Assembly: GCF_900109605.1 (NCBI RefSeq)
Contig: NZ_FOAM01000005.1
Coordinates: forward strand, 248,001-312,000
DNA length: 64,000 bases
From: Xaviernesmea oryzae
GTDB lineage: Bacteria; Pseudomonadota; Alphaproteobacteria; Rhizobiales; Rhizobiaceae
Direction of reading: 5' to 3'
Below, in pieces: positions 27,827-35,977 of this stretch. The position numbers and the translations under genes are program-made. Position 1 is the stretch's first letter. The number at the start of each line of letters is the position of its first letter. The notes below the pieces were generated by a model that worked only from the letters and a program-made list of their open reading frames with translations, was not told where the DNA came from and did no database searches.

Positions 27827-28648
27827 ATGGCACGGGTTTCGACACGCCGCATCTTTCTGGAGCGCACCACCGTCCTGGTTGCCACGCTCGTGTTCCTGCT
27901 GCCGGTCTGCTGGCTGATCTCCACGGCCTACAAGCCGTCCAACCAGATTTTCTCCGTGCCGCCCAGGCTGACGTTCCAGCCGACGCTCGATCAGTTCCGC
28001 GCCGCCTTCGCGCTCTTCGATGTCGCGGCGCTCATGCGCTCCTCGCTGATCATCAGCATCGGCACGACTGTTCTGTCTCTGGTCCTCGGCGTTCCCGCTG
28101 GCTACGCGCTGGCAAGGTCGCGCTCGCGCTACTCGGCCGGCTTTGCCTATTTCTTCTTGGCCATTCGCATGATCCCCTCGATCGCGGCGCTCATCCCCTT
28201 CTATCTCCTGATGCGCGACATCGGCCTGCTCGGCACCTGGTGGGCGGTCATCGTCTTCAACACCATGCTCAATTGCGCCTTCGTCACCTGGATGATGTTT
28301 TCCTACTTCAAGGCCCTGCCGCCCGACATGGAAGAGGCGGCGCTGACCGATGGCTGCACGCAGATCGGCGCCTTCTGGAAAGTGGCGGTGCCGACGGTGC
28401 GATCCGGCATCATCGCCTGCGCGCTGTTCTGCATGATGTTCTCGTGGAATGACTTCCTGAACCCGATGTTCCTGACGACGCTCGACTCCAAGCCGATCTC
28501 TGTGGCGCTGCTGACGGCCTATGGCACCAAGGACATCACCTGGGGCACGCTCGGGGCGCTCGCCCATTTCTCCACGATCCCGATTGTCCTGATGGCGCTC
28601 GTCATGAACCGCTACTTCGTTCAGGGCGCGACCAACGGCGTACAGTAG
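27827..28648 (+). CDS. CUT1 ABC importer permease (MalG type)
   Basis: 273-aa inner-membrane permease; first helix about residues 15-35, EAA loop LPPDMEEAALTDGCTQIGAF. ATG 27827 follows the upstream stop by 4 nt with GGAAAG upstream. Next gene is the ATPase after 10 nt. Confidence 0.92.
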   Translation: MARVSTRRIFLERTTVLVATLVFLLPVCWLISTAYKPSNQIFSVPPRLTFQPTLDQFRAAFALFDVAALMRSSLIISIGTTVLSLVLGVPAGYALARSRSRYSAGFAYFFLAIRMIPSIAALIPFYLLMRDIGLLGTWWAVIVFNTMLNCAFVTWMMFSYFKALPPDMEEAALTDGCTQIGAFWKVAVPTVRSGIIACALFCMMFSWNDFLNPMFLTTLDSKPISVALLTAYGTKDITWGTLGALAHFSTIPIVLMALVMNRYFVQGATNGVQ

Positions 28649-28658
28649 GACAGACAGC

Positions 28659-29804
28659 ATGGCAGAGATCACGTTCGAAAACGTCTCCAAGACCTATCCG
28701 GGCGGCAAGGCCGCGGCGCTGACCGATTTCAACCTCAGGATCGAGGACGGCGAATTCATCGTTCTCGTCGGCCCCTCCGGCTGCGGCAAGACCACGGCCT
28801 TGAGAATGATCGCCGGGCTGGAGGATATTTCCGGCGGGACGCTCAGGATCAACGACAAGGTGGCCAACGATCTTGCCCCACGCGACCGCGACATCGCCAT
28901 GGTCTTCCAGTCCTACGCGCTCTATCCGCATCTGACGGTGGCGGAAAACATCGCCTTTGGGCTGAAGGTGCGCGGCGCCAAGCCTGAGGTGATCGAGAAG
29001 AAGGTGCGCGAGACCGCCGAGCTTCTCGAACTGACCGAGTTTCTGGAGCGCAAGCCGGCGCGGCTTTCGGGCGGACAGCGCCAGCGCGTGGCCATGGGCC
29101 GAGCCTTGGTGCGCTCGCCCAATGCCTTTCTCATGGATGAGCCGCTCTCCAATCTCGACGCGCGCCTGCGCGGCCAGATGCGCGCCGAAATCGCCCGGCT
29201 GCAGCGGCTGTCCGCCGTTACCACCGTTTACGTCACCCATGATCAAGTGGAGGCTATGACGATGGGCCACCGCGTGGCGGTGATGAACCGCGGCACGCTG
29301 CAGCAGCTGGACACGCCACGCCACCTTTATGACAAGCCGGCGAACATGTTCGTCGCGAGTTTCATCGGTTCGCCGCCGATCAATTTCATGGAAGGCGAAC
29401 TGACCGCCCATGAAGGCGGACCGGCGCTGGCCTGCGGGCCCCTGATGCTGCCGCTCGGGGAGGCCGGGCGACGGCTGTCGTCGCGCCGTCCCGGCAAGGT
29501 GATCCTCGGCATGCGGCCGGAACATATGAAGATCGCCCCTGAGGCCGGATCGGGGACATTTGGCGCGCGTGCAGCCTTCGTTGAGGACCTCGGCGCGACC
29601 CTGCTTCTGCATATGGATGAACACGGCATCGCCATCGGCCATGCCAATATGGTGGAGGACGACCGCGACCTGATGACGACAGTCCCGAAACTGAAGGCGC
29701 TCGTCGACAGCAGCCATCGCATCCAGCGCGACGACCGAGTGCATCTGACCATCGATCCGGCGCTCATCCTGCTGTTCGATCCGGCGACGGGGGCAGCCGT
29801 ATGA
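28659..29804 (+). CDS. CUT1 ABC importer ATPase (UgpC/MalK type)
   Basis: 381-aa ATPase with Walker A GPSGCGKTT (residues 37-45), Q-loop FQSYALYPH, LSGGQRQRVAMGRA, FLMDEPLSNLDA and VTHDQVEAMT, then a TOBE-type C-terminal region. Its stop overlaps the next start by 4 nt (ATGA), so transporter and hydrolase are translationally coupled. This tight link is the main argument that the imported compound is a substrate of the hydrolases. Confidence 0.93.
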   Translation: MAEITFENVSKTYPGGKAAALTDFNLRIEDGEFIVLVGPSGCGKTTALRMIAGLEDISGGTLRINDKVANDLAPRDRDIAMVFQSYALYPHLTVAENIAFGLKVRGAKPEVIEKKVRETAELLELTEFLERKPARLSGGQRQRVAMGRALVRSPNAFLMDEPLSNLDARLRGQMRAEIARLQRLSAVTTVYVTHDQVEAMTMGHRVAVMNRGTLQQLDTPRHLYDKPANMFVASFIGSPPINFMEGELTAHEGGPALACGPLMLPLGEAGRRLSSRRPGKVILGMRPEHMKIAPEAGSGTFGARAAFVEDLGATLLLHMDEHGIAIGHANMVEDDRDLMTTVPKLKALVDSSHRIQRDDRVHLTIDPALILLFDPATGAAV

Positions 29805-30499
29805 GCATGACGGCAAGACAGGAGGAAAGGCCGGCCTTCTGGCCGCTTGGTGGTCCGGTTGAGAAGACGCGCATCGCACTTGTCATCATCGACATGCAGG
29901 TGGATTTCTGCGCGCCCGGCGGCTGGGTGGATCAGCTGGGCGAGGACGTATCGAACACGCGCTCCGTGATCGCACCCATCCGCGAGGCGCTCGTTGCGGC
30001 GCGCGCGGCCGGCATTCTCGTGATCCATACGCGGGAGGGCCATGCACCCGACCTCTCAGACCTCCATGCCAACAAGCAATGGCGCACCCGCGTGCACGGG
30101 CTCGGCATCGGCGATGCCGGCAGGGACGGGCGCATCCTGGTTCAGGGCGAGCCCGGCTGGCAGATCATTCCGGAACTCGCGCCTGAAGCGGGCGAGCTGG
30201 TGATCGACAAGCCCGGAAAATCCTCTTTCCATCGCACCACGCTTGCCGACGAACTGGCCCGGCGTGGCATCGACCGGCTCGTGATCACCGGTGTCACCTC
30301 CGACTGCTGCGTGCAGTCGACGCTGCGCGATGGCTATGAGCACGGCATCGAATGCGTGCTTCTCCAAGACTGCACCGCCGCCGTCGAAAGCCCGAACCAT
30401 CAGGCGACGCTCGAAATCCTCAAGGCCTATGGCGGGCGCTGGGGCGGCGTCAGCGATCTTTCGGGCTTTCACGCCATGCTGGAGGCCGCAAATGCCTGA
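29801..30499 (+). CDS. isochorismatase-family cysteine hydrolase, biuret-hydrolase-like
   Basis: 232-aa isochorismatase-fold amidohydrolase. The triad is intact: Asp31 (IIDMQVDF), Lys137 (VIDKPGKSSF) and Cys170 (TSDCCVQST), with the usual non-proline cis region before it. The residue spacing equals that I recall for rhizobial biuret hydrolase BiuH (Asp36, Lys142, Cys175). Biuret hydrolysis gives allophanate, the substrate of the enzyme two genes downstream, which supports the call; triuret or ureido-acid amides are alternatives. Overlaps the ATPase gene by 4 nt and the following paralogue by 8 nt. Confidence 0.82.
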   Translation: MSMTARQEERPAFWPLGGPVEKTRIALVIIDMQVDFCAPGGWVDQLGEDVSNTRSVIAPIREALVAARAAGILVIHTREGHAPDLSDLHANKQWRTRVHGLGIGDAGRDGRILVQGEPGWQIIPELAPEAGELVIDKPGKSSFHRTTLADELARRGIDRLVITGVTSDCCVQSTLRDGYEHGIECVLLQDCTAAVESPNHQATLEILKAYGGRWGGVSDLSGFHAMLEAANA

Positions 30500-31136
30500 T
30501 GCTCCCCTGCCGATCCTCCCAACCCTGCCCCCGATCGCTGCACGGCCCTATGCCTGGCCGTTCGACGGCCGCTGGTCCCCTCATGACACGGCCTTGATGC
30601 TCCTCGGTTTCCAGGCAGGGCCTGTGGCATCGCTCGCAGCACAGGCAGAGCGTGATGCCGCCTGCGCGCTCCTGGCGGCCGCCAACGGGCTCGGCATGAC
30701 CGTCATTGCCGTCAGGCGCGGTTATACGGCCGGGGAAGGCCCGCTTGCTGCCCGACGCCGGACGCTGGGCGATCCTATTCCCGCACATGGCAGCGTCGAA
30801 TGGGCACTCGATGCGCAGATCGCCTTGCCGCAGGATGCGCTCCTGCTCGATATTGCCGGCGACAATGGCTTCTTCGGCACCGACCTCGAAGATCACCTGC
30901 GCCGGCGCGGCATCCGCAATCTGCTGATCACCGGCCTGCCCACGGAAGGCCTCGTTCACGCCACGCAGCGCGCCGCCAATGACATGGGCTTCGAATGCCT
31001 GGCTGTGGCCGATGCCTGCAAGGGCACCTCCGATGAACGCCATGCCGCCCAGCTGCGCATCACCACCTTCGGCAACGGCCTGTTCGGCACCGTTGCCCCT
31101 GCAGCCGAGGTGCTCTCGGCGCTTCGTTCCGTCTGA
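30492..31136 (+). CDS. isochorismatase-fold protein lacking all three catalytic residues
   Basis: 214-aa paralogue of the preceding gene. The fold pattern is kept (ALMLLGFQAGP, ALLLDIAGDNGFFGTDLEDHLRRRGIRNLLITG, then PTEGLVHATQRAANDMGFE), but aligned to its neighbour the Asp-Lys-Cys triad is replaced by Gly39, Ile121 and Leu154. The frame is uninterrupted and codon use is normal, so it is not a decaying pseudogene. Its start overlaps the active paralogue by 8 nt, suggesting co-translation and a hetero-oligomer in which it acts as structural or regulatory subunit. Function is inferred; a noncanonical activity cannot be excluded. Confidence 0.8.
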   Translation: MPDAPLPILPTLPPIAARPYAWPFDGRWSPHDTALMLLGFQAGPVASLAAQAERDAACALLAAANGLGMTVIAVRRGYTAGEGPLAARRRTLGDPIPAHGSVEWALDAQIALPQDALLLDIAGDNGFFGTDLEDHLRRRGIRNLLITGLPTEGLVHATQRAANDMGFECLAVADACKGTSDERHAAQLRITTFGNGLFGTVAPAAEVLSALRSV

Positions 31137-31232
31137 CGCGCAGCGCCATCAGCCCCTTCGCGGGCGCTACTCGTCCCTGTTTTTCCGCATGTCGCCGCCT
31201 AAGCCGCTTGCGCCATGCCAGAGGAGCCTTCC

Positions 31233-33062
31233 ATGTCCGAAATGCTTTGGTCCGATGCCACCGGCAGCCTCGATCTGACCACGCTCAGCCGCGCTTACAA
31301 GGCAGGCACGCTGACGCCGAGCCGGGTCGTAAACGCCATCTACGATCGCATCGCCGCCCGTGGCGAGGATCATGTCTGGATCCATCTCGTTTCGCGTGAG
31401 GACGCGCTGGCCACCGCACGCGCGCTGGAGGCCGAGGGCCATGACGGGCGGCCGCTTTGGGGCATTCCTTTTTCGGTCAAGGATTGCAACGACATCGTCG
31501 GCTTGCCGACCACCAACGCTTTGAAAGAGGCGGCCTATGTCGCTACATCCAGCGGCCAGGCGCTGGACCGGCTCTTCGAGGCCGGCGCGGTGCTGATCGG
31601 CAAGACCAATATGGACCAGTTCGGCATCGGCCTCGTCGGCATGCGCACGCCCTACGGCGCTTGCTCCAGCGTATTCGACGAACGTTACATTTCGGGCGGG
31701 TCCAGTTCCGGATCGGGCGTTTCGGTCGCGGCCGGCCTCTGCAGCTTTTCCATCGCCAATGATGCGGCAGGCTCCGGCCGCGTGCCGGCGGGCTTCAACA
31801 ACATCGTCGGCATCAAGCCGACGCCGGGGCTGGTCAGCAATGCCTGTGTCTCAGGCGGCGGCTGCGTGAAGACCATCGAGACGCTTTCGGTCTTCTCCCT
31901 GACGGTCGAAGACGGCATGGCGGTTCTCGACCTGATGGCCGGCTACGATCCTAGCTATCCCTTCTCCAAGCCTGAGGCGGATGACGTCGTGCTGACGCCG
32001 ATCGCCCCGCCCTCGCAATTCCGCTTCGGCGTTCCCAAAGGCGCGGCCCTGCGCTTCTTCGGGGATGGGGAAGCCGAGCGGCTGTTCAACGAGGCCGTCG
32101 CCCGGCTCGTCGCCATGGGCGGCGAGAAGGTTGAGGTCGATTTCGCCCCGTTTGAGGAAACCCAGCGCATTCTTTACGAGGGGCCCTGGATTTCCGAGCG
32201 CGCGCTCAGCCTCGACAAGGTGCTGGACACCTATCGCGACGCGATCCACCCCGTCACGCGGGAGATCCTGTCACGCTCCGGCAATTTCTCCGCGCTCGAC
32301 ACCTTCGCCGCCATCCACCGCATTGCCGAATTGAAGCGGGACACGAGGCCGGTCTGGGACGACATCGCCGTTTTGATGGTGCCGACCACACCGACGATCT
32401 ACACCAAGGCAGAAATTGCCGAAAACCCGATCCAGCTGAACAGCAACCTCGGCATCTACACCAACTTCGTCAATCTTATGGGCCTGTGCGGCATTGCCGT
32501 GCCCAATGGCTTCCGCGCCGATGGCCTGCCGCTCGGCGTCACCTTCCTGGCGCCGGGCTTTGCCGAAGCGCGCGCGGCGGGCATTGCCGCCGCCTTCCAC
32601 CGGGCCACCGGTCTGTCGCTGGCGAAATTCGACAATCCCTACCCGCCAGCCGAAGAGCCCGCGCTGCCCAATGGCTATCGCGAGATCGCCGTTGTCGGTG
32701 CCCATCTTTCAGGCATGCCGCTCAATCATGAGCTTGTCGAGCGCGGCGGCATCTTCCGCCGCAGCACAACGACGCGCGCCGCTTACAGGCTTTTTGCGCT
32801 CGGCGGCACCGTGCCGCCGAAACCGGCCCTCATCCGCGTGGCCGATGAGGGCGTGGCCATCGCCGTGGAAGTCTGGGCCTTGCCGGTTGCCGGCTTTGGC
32901 GATTTCATCGGTCGAATTCCTGCGCCACTTGGTGTCGGCAAGCTGGCGCTGGAGGATGGCTCCGAGGTGACAGGCTTTCTCTGTGAGGGTGCGGCGGTTG
33001 CCGGGCAAGCCGATATCAGTCATTTCGGCGGCTGGCGGGCCTATCGCGCGGCCGGAGCCTGA
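31233..33062 (+). CDS. atzF: allophanate hydrolase
   Basis: 609-aa amidase-signature enzyme that splits allophanate to CO2 and ammonia. Ser-cisSer-Lys triad: Lys in FSVKDCND, cis-Ser in ISGGSSSGSG, nucleophile Ser in AAGSGRVPAGFNN. Also the family-specific IGKTNMDQFGIGLVG. The C-terminal AtzF/DUR1-type domain (about residues 480-609) begins IAVVGAHLSGMPLN and ends SHFGGWRAYRA. One oddity is DAAGS in place of the usual DTAGS. ATG 31233 has GAGGAG 6-7 nt upstream, favoured over ATG 31215. No biotin-dependent urea carboxylase is nearby, so allophanate should come from biuret-like substrates. Confidence 0.93.
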   Translation: MSEMLWSDATGSLDLTTLSRAYKAGTLTPSRVVNAIYDRIAARGEDHVWIHLVSREDALATARALEAEGHDGRPLWGIPFSVKDCNDIVGLPTTNALKEAAYVATSSGQALDRLFEAGAVLIGKTNMDQFGIGLVGMRTPYGACSSVFDERYISGGSSSGSGVSVAAGLCSFSIANDAAGSGRVPAGFNNIVGIKPTPGLVSNACVSGGGCVKTIETLSVFSLTVEDGMAVLDLMAGYDPSYPFSKPEADDVVLTPIAPPSQFRFGVPKGAALRFFGDGEAERLFNEAVARLVAMGGEKVEVDFAPFEETQRILYEGPWISERALSLDKVLDTYRDAIHPVTREILSRSGNFSALDTFAAIHRIAELKRDTRPVWDDIAVLMVPTTPTIYTKAEIAENPIQLNSNLGIYTNFVNLMGLCGIAVPNGFRADGLPLGVTFLAPGFAEARAAGIAAAFHRATGLSLAKFDNPYPPAEEPALPNGYREIAVVGAHLSGMPLNHELVERGGIFRRSTTTRAAYRLFALGGTVPPKPALIRVADEGVAIAVEVWALPVAGFGDFIGRIPAPLGVGKLALEDGSEVTGFLCEGAAVAGQADISHFGGWRAYRAAGA

Positions 33063-33179
33063 GCGAGAACGGACTGCATGGCCCGCTTCTTGCGTGAGCG
33101 GGTCAAGCAAAGGACGCTCTGAGGGCTGATCGCGACCTTCAAGGCCGCCAAGGACCTGGAGAGAGGCTGAAGGAAAAGG

Positions 33180-34382
33180 ATGACAATCGTGACGGAGACG
33201 GTTTTCACGCAAGCGCGCCTGGCCGATGGGAAGCTGGTGGACATCCGGGTGCGCGATGGGCGCATCGCCGCCATCGAACCCGCAGGCAAGCTTCCGCCCA
33301 ACGGCAATGGCCTGGATGTGGGCGGCGCGCTGGTCGTGCCCGGTTTCGTCGAGGGCCATATTCATCTCGACACCAGCTTCTTCGGCGATCGCTGGATTGC
33401 GCATCGCCCTTGCACCAACGGCTTCGATGTGCAGGAGCGCGTGACGTTTCAGGCTGAAAACATGGCGGCGGCCGCCCCCATGGCGGAGCGCGCGCGCAAC
33501 CAGCTCGACCTCTGCATCACCAAGGGCTCGACCAGCATGCGCAGCCATGTGATGGTCGACGGGTCTGTCGGCCTCAAATCGCTCGAAACGATCCTCGACG
33601 TGCGCGACGCCTATCGCGATCTCATCGACATCCAGCTCGTCGCCTTTCCACAAAGCGGCATCCTGAAGAGCCCCGGCACGCCGGAACTGCTGGATCAGGC
33701 AATCGCGCTCGGTGCCGATCTGGTCGGCGGGCTCGATCCCGCGAGCTTCGATCGCGATGTGACGGGCCATCTGAACGTTGTTTTCGACGTGGCGCAAAAG
33801 CATGGCGTGGATGTCGATATCCACCTGCACGATGCCGGCACGCTTGGCGCTTTCACTATCGAGGAGATCTGCGCGCGCACGGTGGCGCTTGGCATGCAGG
33901 GCCATGTCGCCGTCAGCCATGCCTATAGTCTCGGCGATCTCGCGACCGATGCGCTGGGCAAGATTGCCGACCTGATTGCCGCAAGCGGGGTCGCGATCAT
34001 GACCAATGCGCCGGGCGCCAGTCATTTTCCGCCGGTCGCGCGCCTGCGTGCCGCTGGCGTCACCGTTTTCAGCGGCAGCGACAATATCCGCGATTCTTGG
34101 TGGCCCTATGGCGATGGCGACATGCTGCGCCGGGCGGAGATCATCGGCTACCGCTCGGCCTTCTTCACCGACGAGGAGCTGTCCGCCGCCTTCGACGTGG
34201 TCACCGCTGCCGGCGCCAGGGCCCTGCGGCTGGAGGGCTATGGGCTGGAGGTGGGTGCGCGGGCGGACTTCGTCGCTCTGGCCGCCGAGCATGTGCCACA
34301 AGCCGTCGTTGCCGTGCCGCAAGACCGCCGCGTCTTCAAAGGCGGCCGGATGGTGGCGGACAAAGGCAGGGTGCTGCGCTGA
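33180..34382 (+). CDS. cytosine-deaminase-like amidohydrolase (CodA/AtzC type), complete metal site
   Basis: 400-aa metallo-dependent hydrolase of the CodA/AtzC group, which hydrolyse C-N bonds on pyrimidine or triazine rings. Metal ligands by comparison with E. coli CodA: His60 and His62 (GHIHLD), His215 (DIHLHD), His247 (VSHAYS) and Asp301 (SGSDNIRD). The CodA acid/base Glu217 is replaced by Asp218; Gln158 (AFPQSG) is kept. No signal peptide. ATG at 33180, 117 nt after the allophanate hydrolase, and its stop overlaps the next start. Likely makes an open-chain ureide for the hydrolases upstream; exact ring substrate unknown. Confidence 0.85.
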   Translation: MTIVTETVFTQARLADGKLVDIRVRDGRIAAIEPAGKLPPNGNGLDVGGALVVPGFVEGHIHLDTSFFGDRWIAHRPCTNGFDVQERVTFQAENMAAAAPMAERARNQLDLCITKGSTSMRSHVMVDGSVGLKSLETILDVRDAYRDLIDIQLVAFPQSGILKSPGTPELLDQAIALGADLVGGLDPASFDRDVTGHLNVVFDVAQKHGVDVDIHLHDAGTLGAFTIEEICARTVALGMQGHVAVSHAYSLGDLATDALGKIADLIAASGVAIMTNAPGASHFPPVARLRAAGVTVFSGSDNIRDSWWPYGDGDMLRRAEIIGYRSAFFTDEELSAAFDVVTAAGARALRLEGYGLEVGARADFVALAAEHVPQAVVAVPQDRRVFKGGRMVADKGRVLR

Positions 34383-35965
34383 TGGCCGGTGTTGGGGGCG
34401 AGCCTGGCGACCAAACGCGGCGGACGGGCGCCATGATCGTCACCCCGCATCATCAAGCCACCGACGTCGGCGCGGACGTCCTCAGGCGTGGCGGCACTGC
34501 CATCGAGGCGGTGATCGCCGCTGGCGCGGCGCTTGCCGTGCTCTATCCGCATTTCTGCGGACTGGGCGGCGATGCCGTCTGGATGCTTTCTGACGCGCAA
34601 GGCCATGTCTCCTGCCTGCTCGGCATCGGCCAGGCGGCAGCCGTGAGCGACCCCGCGCGGATGCCGGTCATACCCCTGCGCGGCCCAGGCTCGGCGCTGA
34701 CCACGGCGTGCCTGGTCGACAGCTGGGACAAGCTGATGATCCTCTCGGCAACGCAATGGGGCGGTCGGGAGGACCTCGCCGGCCTGATCGAGCCCGCCAT
34801 CCGACTGGCGCAGGACGGCTTTTCCGTCAGCCCCTCTCAGGCTTTCTGGTTCGATTTCCGAGCCGGCGATCATGCCGGCTGGCCCGGATTTTCCCACACC
34901 TTCCAAGGCAGCGGCACGCAGCGCCAGCCGGATCTTGCCCGCACACTGGAAAGCATTGCCAAGAACGGCCCTCGCAGCTTCTACGAGGGCGATCTGGCTC
35001 GCCGCATCGCCCGAGGGCTGGCAGAGGCCGGCTCACCCCTGACCTCTGCCGATCTTGCCGCGACCGAGGCGCGTCTCACCGAGGCCATGAGCCTCAACTA
35101 TCGCGATATCACGCTGTTCGCCCCACCGCCGCCGACGCAAGGGGTCACCACGCTCGGCATTCTCGGCATTCTCGCGCACCATGCGCTTCCCGGCGTGGCG
35201 CCGGGGGGCGCAGACCACATCCACCATCTCGTCGAGGCAGTGAAACAGGCCTTTCTCGACCGGGGACGGATCGGCGATCCAGATTTTTCCGACCCGGCAG
35301 CCATGGCCGGCCTGCTGGACCCCGCGCATCTGGCCGCCAAGGCACGGGCGCTCGATCCGCGAAAAGTGATGGACTGGCCGCATCTCTACCGCCAGGGCGA
35401 CACTGCCTTCCTTGGCGCCGTGGATGCTGAGGGGCGCTTCGCCGGCGTGCTGCAGAGCATCTATTTCGACTGGGGCAGTGGCGTCGTCGTGGGCGATACA
35501 GGGCTTCTCTGGCAGAACCGCGGCGCGGCCTTCAGCCTCGACCGCAAGAGCCCCAACCTGCTTGCGCCTGGCAAACGTCCCTTCTACACGCTCAATCCCG
35601 GGCTTGCGCTGAAGAACGGTCGACCGCATCTGCTGTACGGCACACAGGGCGCGGATGGCCAGCCGCAGACGCTCGCGCTCCTCTTGAGCCTGCTGATCGA
35701 CCATGGGCTGGACCCGGCAGCCGCCCTGTCGGTGCCGCGCTTCCTGCTGGGCAAGACCTTTTCCGACAGCCGGGATTCGCTGAAGCTGGAGGAAAATGCC
35801 GGGGCGGATGTGTTCGCGGCGCTCGAAGCCAGAGGCCATGCCGTCTCGCCGATTGCCGCGCTCAGCCCGCTCGGCGGACAGGCCGGCATCATTCGCATCG
35901 ACAGCGACGGCACCATGGCCGGCGCGCATGATCCGCGCAGCGATGGCGGCGCGGTTCTGGTGTGA
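34382..35965 (+). CDS. gamma-glutamyltransferase-like Ntn hydrolase, cytosolic
   Basis: 527-aa member of the gamma-glutamyltransferase family, self-cleaving N-terminal nucleophile hydrolases. The large-subunit pattern TPHHQATDVGADVLRRGGTA starts near residue 21, the predicted processing site and nucleophile is Thr341 (QGDTAFLGAVDAEG), and the small subunit shows FDWGSGVVVGDTGLLWQNRG and LNPGLALKNGRPHL. Unlike classical periplasmic GGT there is no signal peptide. ATG 34382 overlaps the previous stop; ATG 34433 is an alternative start. A role in cleaving a gamma-glutamyl or acyl amide group from the imported compound is inferred from context. Confidence 0.82.
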   Translation: MAGVGGEPGDQTRRTGAMIVTPHHQATDVGADVLRRGGTAIEAVIAAGAALAVLYPHFCGLGGDAVWMLSDAQGHVSCLLGIGQAAAVSDPARMPVIPLRGPGSALTTACLVDSWDKLMILSATQWGGREDLAGLIEPAIRLAQDGFSVSPSQAFWFDFRAGDHAGWPGFSHTFQGSGTQRQPDLARTLESIAKNGPRSFYEGDLARRIARGLAEAGSPLTSADLAATEARLTEAMSLNYRDITLFAPPPPTQGVTTLGILGILAHHALPGVAPGGADHIHHLVEAVKQAFLDRGRIGDPDFSDPAAMAGLLDPAHLAAKARALDPRKVMDWPHLYRQGDTAFLGAVDAEGRFAGVLQSIYFDWGSGVVVGDTGLLWQNRGAAFSLDRKSPNLLAPGKRPFYTLNPGLALKNGRPHLLYGTQGADGQPQTLALLLSLLIDHGLDPAAALSVPRFLLGKTFSDSRDSLKLEENAGADVFAALEARGHAVSPIAALSPLGGQAGIIRIDSDGTMAGAHDPRSDGGAVLV

Positions 35966-35977
35966 GGACATCGTGCC

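Noticed and set aside
30492-31136. pseudogene of the isochorismatase gene
   Set aside because: Triad residues are lost, but the frame is intact, overlaps its neighbour for translational coupling and has normal codon use; substitution rather than decay.
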